Shown: piece after piece, positions 9,216-16,500 of the stretch
Numbering within the stretch: the stretch's first letter is position 1
How the letters are laid out: each line of letters starts with the position of its first letter
Source of the DNA: a candidate division WOR-3 bacterium
Lineage (GTDB): Bacteria; Hydrothermota; Tepidihabitantia; Tepidihabitantales; Tepidihabitantaceae
Length of the DNA stretch: 64,000 nucleotides
Assembly: GCA_039801085.1 (NCBI GenBank)
Contig: JBDRTY010000001.1
Span: forward strand, 870,846 to 934,845
Reading direction: 5' to 3'
The notes under the pieces: model-generated
Databases searched by the model: none
What the model was told of the DNA's origin: nothing
The model's input: only the letters and a program-made list of their open reading frames with translations
Position numbers and translations under genes: made by a program

Positions 9216-10098
9216 ATTTTTCCCCTGCCAGACGTTCAATCGCTACCGCCGCAGTTTTTGCTGGTGTGCCTTTGATTACTACAGTCAGCTGATGCTCCCC
9301 TTCGGTTAATTCAATAACCAGCGTCTTCTCAGTTGAGGGTATAACCCCGGTTGCTTCCTGATACCGTGCTCCGAACTCCGGTTTTACGCGAAAACTGTGT
9401 TCCTTGAGCAAAGTATCTTTAGTTTTCACTTCTACCAGAAAATTCTGGTGACCGGTCATTGTCGGATCATAATCGATTCGCAACCGCAGTCTGATTCGAC
9501 CCGGACCGGAAACGGTAAAGCGGAATGGTGTGTAAGTTTTAATTGGATAATAGAGAGAATCAATTCGATTCTTCCGGGCAGTATCAGAAAAAACGAGTGT
9601 AAGAGGCGACACCAAATTTAATCTCAACCGTTCCCACGCCCGTGGGGCCTGGAAACGGAAGCGTACCGCAACCGTTTCGGCAGAAGCGCTGTCCAGTACC
9701 AGTCTGACCCCGGGCACAGCTGAGGTCAGTCGCAGATAACAGGAGCGCCATCTGCCGACCGTCTGCCCGGCCGGTCCTTGCGTGGAGCGGGAAGCGGTTG
9801 TTTGGAACCGCAATCGACGGATTGAATCTGTTGTGATAATGCTTAAAGTGTACCATCCCGCAGAACCGGATTTACCTTTGCCCCCAAACCACAGTCTTGT
9901 ATAAATACGGACCCAGACACCGGTATCAGGAATCCCGGTAACTGTGAAATCAGCAAACTGATTTTTTGCCAGCAGATAATAATTAACATCAACCGGACGC
10001 AGCACCTGCAGTTTTACCTGTCTGATGTCAGAATTTGATAAAATCTGGACTGCTGACGCAACATTGGCAAGAATCAAAAAAAGCCCTAACCGCTTCAT
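9208..10098 (-). CDS. Hypothetical secreted beta-rich protein of the pgs operon
   Basis: 296 residues, family not recognised. It starts with a clear signal peptide (MKRLGLFLILANVASA) and has no later membrane segment. The mature part looks beta-rich with repeated short strands ('VTGIPDTGVWVRIYTRLWF', 'RFTVSGPGRIRLRLRIDYD') and ends 'TVVIKGTPAKTAAVAIERL'. It overlaps pgsW by 4 nt and the barrel gene by 8 nt, so all three are translationally coupled. The conserved position directly after pgsW makes it a candidate periplasmic or surface partner of poly-gamma-glutamate assembly, possibly standing in for PgsA/CapA, which is absent. That role is inferred from context only. Confidence 0.6.
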   Translation of the reverse strand: MKRLGLFLILANVASAVQILSNSDIRQVKLQVLRPVDVNYYLLAKNQFADFTVTGIPDTGVWVRIYTRLWFGGKGKSGSAGWYTLSIITTDSIRRLRFQTTASRSTQGPAGQTVGRWRSCYLRLTSAVPGVRLVLDSASAETVAVRFRFQAPRAWERLRLNLVSPLTLVFSDTARKNRIDSLYYPIKTYTPFRFTVSGPGRIRLRLRIDYDPTMTGHQNFLVEVKTKDTLLKEHSFRVKPEFGARYQEATGVIPSTEKTLVIELTEGEHQLTVVIKGTPAKTAAVAIERLAGEKYE

Positions 10099-11186
10099 AC
10101 TGCCTCCTGTTCCTCTTCAGATTTAACCCCCAGATAGAATTCAATATCATAACGGACAACAAAAATCAGAAGCACTATCAGAACTGCCAAAAATACGATT
10201 GCCAGACCGACCGAATAGCGACGTTCAGAGAAAAGCCGACCACGCCCAATCTCGGGCAAGGGTTCGGGTGCTACTGGCAAACGGTAATCAAGGGCAATGC
10301 GAGTAGGTTTGGCAATGTGGATTACCCGTCGACCTGACTTGATAAATTCAGCGACAATCCCGCTGCCCACCTTTGTATGCCGGTCTGAAAATATTCTGGT
10401 CGGCAGTTTAAGAAGCGGATCGCCAGAGTTGGTAACCGGTAACCCCACCGCAATCAGCAATCGACACCGTCTGAAAACTTCCATGCGATTATTGATTGCC
10501 TGTATTAAAGATTCTGAGCTCAGCAACGGAACGGACAATGAATCAGCAATGTGTCTCAATATATTTCTCCCTTCAGGAGAAATCCCTCGGCCATCATCTG
10601 CCTCCCCACCGACAGTTGCAAGCACGGTAGTGTAGTCCCAGATCCCCGCATCACGAAGTAATCGTTCCAGTTCCAACCAGGTAAAACCGGGCCAGTTTGC
10701 ACCCCACATTCCGGCACTTTGTGCTGTTACAATGACCGGGGTCAGCCTTAAAGTTCTCACCGCTGCCAGCACCTGAACATTTAATGCTGGATAAGTTCCA
10801 TCCCAGTTAATCGCCACTGTATCATTAGCCCTAACCCCCGCGCGAACTAAAAGTTCAATCAAAGCCGCACTGAAATTCGGATTAGTGACCGTCAAAGCGT
10901 CACTCAAATCACTGCGACCATAGGTTATCGGCGAGTATTGAAGTCCGATCAGGCCGGTTCCGTTGGGATCGTTTACGCTGTCAATTGGCAATTCCAGCTT
11001 CGTAACCCGGTAATTTTTGATTATACTGAAAGCCTGAGCAGAAAGTTGTGCCGACAGAATCTTCTCAGAATATAAACGGGTTTTGACGAAGCGCGCGGTT
11101 TTCAGTTCGGAGTAGAATAAAATCAGTGCCAGTAAAGCTAAACTGGCGATAACCCAGCGATTTACCTTTCCCCGGCGCCGCCGCAT
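10095..11186 (-). CDS. pgsW: Poly-gamma-glutamate system protein PgsW
   Basis: 363 residues. It has an N-terminal membrane anchor (about residues 11-28, 'WVIASLALLALILFYSEL'), a long extracytoplasmic domain, and a C-terminal membrane segment (about 332-350). The architecture and context match the poly-gamma-glutamate system protein family that accompanies pgsB and pgsC in several non-Bacillus lineages; its biochemical role is not established. The middle part includes a Rossmann-like or amidase-like stretch ('NDTVAINWDGTYPALNVQVLAA', quoted only in part of its length in the family). It starts in a 1-nt overlap with the pgsC stop and is followed by a 4-nt overlap with the next gene. The identification rests mainly on neighbourhood plus overall architecture. 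Confidence 0.75.
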   Translation of the reverse strand: MRRRRGKVNRWVIASLALLALILFYSELKTARFVKTRLYSEKILSAQLSAQAFSIIKNYRVTKLELPIDSVNDPNGTGLIGLQYSPITYGRSDLSDALTVTNPNFSAALIELLVRAGVRANDTVAINWDGTYPALNVQVLAAVRTLRLTPVIVTAQSAGMWGANWPGFTWLELERLLRDAGIWDYTTVLATVGGEADDGRGISPEGRNILRHIADSLSVPLLSSESLIQAINNRMEVFRRCRLLIAVGLPVTNSGDPLLKLPTRIFSDRHTKVGSGIVAEFIKSGRRVIHIAKPTRIALDYRLPVAPEPLPEIGRGRLFSERRYSVGLAIVFLAVLIVLLIFVVRYDIEFYLGVKSEEEQEAV

Positions 11187-11629
11187 TACACACTCCCGCC
11201 GGAAATAACCAGAATTACCAACCGCGTCAGCACTGCAGCAAGGATCATGCTGGAGAGTGTTTCAACCACCCCTTGGCGGTTCATCCAGTAAGCGATAAGT
11301 CCCGGAATGACATATCCGATGACACTCAAATCCAACCGCAGGGAATCTATCGTTACCGGGGGAAAAATTTTAGTAACATACCCCAGAAGATACCCTATCA
11401 ATATACCTAAAAGTAACATCCTCCTTCCGAAAACCAGCATAACCCTTGACAAAGCTCTGATTATGAGAAAGGTTATCATGGCAACCAGTACTGTTGCCAC
11501 GATCCGGACCGGTTCAGTCAGCATCAGCGCAATATAGCCGGGAACGACAATCCCCCCGGCAGCAAGCCCGATTGTCTCGGTCAGTAAAAAAGAAACGAGC
11601 ATGCCCAGACCAATCGTTTCTATAATCAT
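11186..11629 (-). CDS. pgsC: Poly-gamma-glutamate synthase membrane subunit PgsC/CapC
   Basis: 147 residues, almost entirely hydrophobic with four or five membrane helices. The start 'IIETIGLGMLVSFLLTETIGLAAGG', cut here in evidence to its first part, is the CapC/PgsC type N-terminus, and 'GGIVVPGYIAL' follows. The family length is about 150 residues. PgsC partners the PgsB ligase at the inner membrane, forming the minimal catalytic core that makes gamma-linked polyglutamate. It overlaps pgsB and pgsW by 4 and 1 nt. The assignment is strong because of the adjacent ligase and the short polytopic architecture. Confidence 0.88.
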   Translation of the reverse strand: MIIETIGLGMLVSFLLTETIGLAAGGIVVPGYIALMLTEPVRIVATVLVAMITFLIIRALSRVMLVFGRRMLLLGILIGYLLGYVTKIFPPVTIDSLRLDLSVIGYVIPGLIAYWMNRQGVVETLSSMILAAVLTRLVILVISGGSV

Positions 11630-12786
11630 CTCCCCTCACTTTTACTTACAAAACAGTTAATCAGTTTCTCGCCATAGCCTACCGTATTACCCGTGGCAAA
11701 GATTAAAGCGGTCTCTCCAATCAGGTTCCATACACGGTCATAGACAACTGCCGGTTCGATCTCACCGCCGAGATCAATTATCTTCTCTCGGACAACTCCA
11801 ACTTGAATTGCGCGATGAACAAATACACCCGTCAACCCACCAGTGACAACCAGATAATCGTAATCCCAGTCTTTTACCAGCTCAGCAAGCTGGCGTGAGC
11901 GGTCTGCCCGGTCGCGGCGACAATTCACAAGCACAATTCGATGATTATTCCGATTCGCCACCATTTTCCAGAGCATACCGATTGAATCAGGATCATTGGC
12001 AGCAAGTGTGTTCACCAGCTCCAAGATTTTGCCCCGGTCGGCAATCCGGTAGATCCGCATGACACCCGAATCCGGTAGACTGCGCTGCATACCAGCAAGC
12101 GCCGTTTTACGTTCAACCCCCAGACTTGCGCATACTGCCAGAGCAAGTGCAACATTTTCCTTGTGTTCCACATAGGAAAAACCGGCAATTTCCTCATCAC
12201 TTACAGTCAGGGGATCAGTGACCGTCATTTCTACGCCCGGTCGCAAATGCTGTTTGAGAATTTTCAGGGGTGTGCCCCGTTCGGCAGTAAAAAACTTGCC
12301 CTTCAGGGGAATGGTATTGCTTAAAGCCCGGGCTACATCCAAAACTGTCGGACCCATTACATCCAGATGGTCCGCCCGAACATTGGTTATGACACCATGG
12401 GTGGGCCTGATCAGCATCCGGTTTTCTACCCGCTGATACTCCGGCACCAGTGCCATACATTCGATCACGAGCACCTGTGCTTGGTAATGTTGTGCCAGAC
12501 GGACAATTCTCAACTCCTCAATAATGTTTGCCTTGCCCAGACGCCGCACCGGATATTCTTCATTATCACCAATTATGAATCTCGGCTTCGTTCCGGTAAC
12601 TTTAGCGACTACCCGATAACCGCCTGCCCTAAGGCCCGCAGCAATCAAACGCGTCACCGACGACTTACCCCTTGTACCGTTGACCTGCACCCGAATCGGA
12701 ATTGTTCTGAGATTACGGAGGTGAAGCTGGTACTCAACAATACCCCACCCAACAAATATCAGCACCAGCAGGAGAAACAAAAACAT
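11626..12786 (-). CDS. pgsB: Poly-gamma-glutamate synthase ligase subunit PgsB/CapB
   Basis: 386 residues, the usual CapB length. An N-terminal membrane helix (residues 2-18) is followed by a Mur-ligase-type ATP site 'VNGTRGKSSVTRLIAAGL' (about 34-51). Other family features are 'THGVITNVRADHLDVMG' (about 129-145) and the C-terminal 'FATGNTVGYGEKLI'. The enzyme is an amide ligase that activates the growing poly-glutamate chain with ATP and adds glutamate through its gamma-carboxyl. It is the first gene of a long operon. A perfect TTGACA-N17-TATAAT promoter lies just upstream, with a predicted leader of about 5 nt and no Shine-Dalgarno site. Confidence 0.92.
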   Translation of the reverse strand: MFLFLLLVLIFVGWGIVEYQLHLRNLRTIPIRVQVNGTRGKSSVTRLIAAGLRAGGYRVVAKVTGTKPRFIIGDNEEYPVRRLGKANIIEELRIVRLAQHYQAQVLVIECMALVPEYQRVENRMLIRPTHGVITNVRADHLDVMGPTVLDVARALSNTIPLKGKFFTAERGTPLKILKQHLRPGVEMTVTDPLTVSDEEIAGFSYVEHKENVALALAVCASLGVERKTALAGMQRSLPDSGVMRIYRIADRGKILELVNTLAANDPDSIGMLWKMVANRNNHRIVLVNCRRDRADRSRQLAELVKDWDYDYLVVTGGLTGVFVHRAIQVGVVREKIIDLGGEIEPAVVYDRVWNLIGETALIFATGNTVGYGEKLINCFVSKSEGR

Positions 12787-12797
12787 TGATAAATAAA

Positions 12798-12826
12798 ATT
12801 ATATAAATTACTCGACTTAGTGTCAA
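12798..12826 (-). promoter_or_regulatory. Consensus sigma70-type promoter of the pgs/C25 operon
   Basis: On the minus strand, TTGACA (12826-12821), a 17-nt spacer and TATAAT (12803-12798) match both consensus hexamers perfectly. The predicted transcription start is near 12791, about 5 nt before the pgsB ATG at 12786. The leader would be too short for a ribosome site. Confidence 0.75.
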
Positions 12827-13147
12827 TCAATTAACTAACCGCCGACTCCGGCAGGGAAATTGCGTATTTTTTATTGTGGCCAGCCGAAATTAAGACCCTA
12901 TTTATAACTACCGCAATTTCAGGAAGTTATATTATAGAGGGCTAGCCCCGGGCTCCCCCTACAGCTGCTCCCTGCTTCATTGCCTCTGAAATCGAGACCG
13001 GTGTTCTTAAACTGAAACTCGCGTCCATATTATCCTGCCCTAATATCCTTATTAGTGATTTCCTATCCCTGAATAAGCTACCGATTATTCAGAAATAACT
13101 TGGGAACACATTTCAATGAATATGGTCAGCCTCGATTTTCTAACGAG
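12827..13147 (+). other. Intergenic region between comEA stop and pgs promoter, no gene seen
   Basis: About 320 nt, AT-rich at both ends, with no plausible ORF in six frames. It contains a 10-bp perfect palindrome GGGCTAGCCC (12939-12948) running into CCCGGG. This could be a weak transcript end for the sprA/comEA operon or a protein-binding site, but there is no T-tract. I see no RNA gene with a recognisable fold. Confidence 0.4.
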
Positions 13148-13573
13148 CTAGGGATTAACGCGGCTTAACACCCTCTTCCCGGAAGGGGGTATCGCCTGCC
13201 TGTTCAGGGAATCAAGCCTCGCACGAACTTGGTTGCAGGCAATGAATTCTTTTAATGCGGCAAATTTCTTTGGACCAATACCTGAGACATTACAGATTTC
13301 AGAAATGTCCTTAAAAGCACCATGTTTTTCCCGGTAACTTACAATTCGCTGTGCCAGCACCGGTCCAATTCCGGGTAAAGCCTCCAGTTGTTCAGGTGTC
13401 GCAGAGTTGATATCAATCACCGTATCTGCCGGCATGGAAGTCGCATTCTTTAATTCCAGAGGCAATGAGGCAAGCCGGTGTCTTAACTGCCAGTTTTTGA
13501 AAGCATTAATCACTGCACCAGTCAAGAGCACAGCGCTGAGGAAAATGAGAACTGTTTTCTCCCGTTGATTCAT
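13148..13573 (-). CDS. comEA: ComEA-like helix-hairpin-helix protein
   Basis: 141 residues from the ATG at 13573, which overlaps the sprA stop by 1 nt (TAATG); a GTG 21 nt upstream is possible but less likely. There is one membrane segment near residues 8-22 ('TVLIFLSAVLLTGAVINAF'). Two HhH motifs follow at about 65-125 ('INSATPEQLEALPGIGPVL' and 'ISEICNVSGIGPKKFAAL'), the ComEA DNA-binding signature. ComEA binds incoming DNA in the periplasm during natural transformation; short anchored HhH proteins can also have other DNA roles. No other competence genes are visible here. It is the last gene of the folD-ispA-dxs-sprA-comEA operon. Confidence 0.8.
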   Translation of the reverse strand: MNQREKTVLIFLSAVLLTGAVINAFKNWQLRHRLASLPLELKNATSMPADTVIDINSATPEQLEALPGIGPVLAQRIVSYREKHGAFKDISEICNVSGIGPKKFAALKEFIACNQVRARLDSLNRQAIPPSGKRVLSRVNP

Positions 13574-16500
13574 TAGAATTTGAAAAGGACCCACATATTA
13601 AGGTCCACACGCTCATTACTGATACCAGTAATGCCCTTGCTATAACTGTAGCCGGTATTAAGACCGGCTTCAATTGTGCGGGAAAAGCGATACGAGGCAC
13701 CAAGCGATGTTGAGGCGGTGTTGTCCCGCTGTTGGGGAACAGTATTGACTTCGCCAGCTTCATTCCAGACGGACTGTTGGCGGATAGTCTGACCGTAGCG
13801 GAACTGCCAGGTTAAACTTACATCCTGAGAGAAGCGGACATTTCTCAGAAATGGGATTTTCAATCCCTGCGGTGCTGAGAAGGCATAGGAAAGAGAACCA
13901 TTTATTCCCTGATTCCGGGTATCAATTTCGCTTCTGCCGATGCCACTGGGAGTCAAATAGGTTATGGCTAAACTCCGGCTGTAATTAAATGCGATGTTGG
14001 AGGAAACCCTTTTTTTCCATGTTGTCTGCCAGGAAATCAGCGGATTAAAATCTGCCGTCCGCGTTTCTCCACGACCAAACACCGCCAGAGTTTCTCCGCC
14101 GGTTGCAACCGGCAGCAGCTCCGCCCGCATACTTGAAACTCGGCGATAATTACTCGTAAGACGGGAGTCCGTGGCTAAAGTTTTAAAGAGATTATGCACC
14201 TTGCCCAGGTTCAATTCAACCTGAGGCCAAACGATATTCTGATCAGCATGGGCACCAAGGATCGCCCGCGTTCTGCTGCGGGTTAAATCATACCCCACTC
14301 GTGCTGAAAACTCCCGGAATCCGATCCCGCCGGAGAAACGCAGACTGTTATTTAAGTCACGAGTGCGATTCACCCGTCCGGTCAATGAATCAAGAGGAAT
14401 GGTATCGCTGAAACCTAACCGGTATCGCCAGGGAGCCACCTGTTGTATTCCGAGGTAATCACTGGATCGGGAAATGGAATAATTGATTTCCACTGGTTCG
14501 AAGTATTTGGTTATTCCCCGCAAAAACTTCGCAATGTTAATTGATGAAACACTTGACTTTGTGGTTGAACCCGAATCGGCGGTTGTACTGGTAGAGTCGG
14601 TAATAACTTGGGACGCAATACTGTCTCCAGAAGTATCTATCCCGCGCCTTGTGCCGCGCATTTGCGGGGAACGAATCTGGGACTGCATTGCTGGTCGCCC
14701 CTTTGATTCTCTGGATTCAAGCCGTTCAGAAATTTCCGCAACATCGAACGCTGTTCCAATTGTGAGTTCGCCGGAATTAGTCAGGTTGCGATAGTCAGCG
14801 TATCTACTGCCGGTCTTGGGACGCTCCTGATTAAATTCCCCATCAAATTCTATCGACGGCGTCAGGACATCACCAATTTCGATCTCATAAGCGACACCAA
14901 AGTTTTCACTTCGGCTGGCTTCAGTACCTAATCGGAGAAACAACGCAGTATCCTGAGCACTCACGAGAAGATCTCTTTCTGAATCCCAGCCATAATCAAT
15001 GGACAGGTCTTCCACTGGAGAAAAACTGATATCAAAGTTACTGCTGACCCCTTTCCCCCGGGCTGTATCGGCACGAATGGTGTCTGAACGGATATCGGTG
15101 CGGGCGCCACTGTTAACCCCCAGCCTGATCTCCCGGGGAAGCGGATAAAGTTCCTTATCACCTCCGAGCGGGATCTTTAACTCCGGTCTGATACCATAAC
15201 CCCACTGCCAGCCCGTGTAATTGCTGGAATCATAATATGGATAATTGTGATTTCCCGCCCAGCGCCGGCGCCAAGAAAAGTTCATCGCCTCAATAGTATA
15301 GTTTAGAATCTTGTTCCCCGACTTCTGCTTGACAAAATTCCCGAGGACAATTTCCTGACTGTGGCTGGCACTGGAGCGGGACTCCTGCTGCACCCCGGTA
15401 AGGCGTAAATCCGGCCAGATCGGCGAATATTTAGGCAAACTGGTCTGACGAGTACGATTGTAAGTTACTGGAATTGAAATTCCCCACTGACGGGGCAGAA
15501 TCCGATCAAGGTTTAACCGGATATCTGCCCCCAGATTTTGACTGTAACCACCGGTCCGGACCCCGCGTGCCTCAGAAAATCTACGGAAGTTGGGATCGGA
15601 ATAGTTCCACCGCAATCCCAGTGCAACAAAGTCACCCAGTTGAACGGTTGTTTGTGCGGTCAGACCATAACCCGGCTCTTTCCGCGGTGCCGTCAGTCGC
15701 ATATCATCAAACCAGATCCCTCCACTTACCTGCCTCTGCTGCCGATTGGCAATACCCAGCGCATTCCAAATAATATTTGACAGAACCGGGTTTCCCCGCA
15801 CTGAAAATACGTAATCCTGATACCGGACCGAATAGATTGATTCCGGGCGGATATGAAGTGATTCTCTGAAAACCTTGAGTTTGGGAAAAGAATCCAGTGG
15901 AATTACAAACTCAAACCATTTGCCATCTCGTCCCGGTATTCTTCTACCTGAAGTGATCGGTGCCCGGAATTCGTAGTAATTTATTGAATCAGAACCGAGG
16001 CGGATAAAACATTCAAGTTCGTTCCCATCATCGTGAACAAAGAAACGCAAGTCCTGGTAATCACGGTAGTCCTCACCACTGGTTGTTGTCTTTACCACCC
16101 ACGCTTGGCGGTTGGAATGCAGATTGCGATAACCCAGCAGCAGTGATGCCTCAGTTTCAATAATTCCGGTAACATCCCGCTTAAGTTCAAAAGGCGAACT
16201 ATAGCTGGTATCTGTCTTCTTGGAAACCTGGGACACCCAGATCTTTTCATTGGTATCAAGTGGTGCGGAATTGCTGGGCGTAATATCGCTGATTCTCGGG
16301 TTCCGCCATTTTGTACCTAAAAATTGCAGACTGAATAATTCAATAGTATCGGTACTGCTGAACCCATCGAGCCATATTCGCACAATTCTGATATCTTCCC
16401 ATTTGGGATTGCCTACCTTGGAATAAATTGTGCTGTCCCGCAGGGGCAGTCGATACAGTCGCCATCCATTAAATAACGGTGTAGAGTATTTTGTTTCTTC

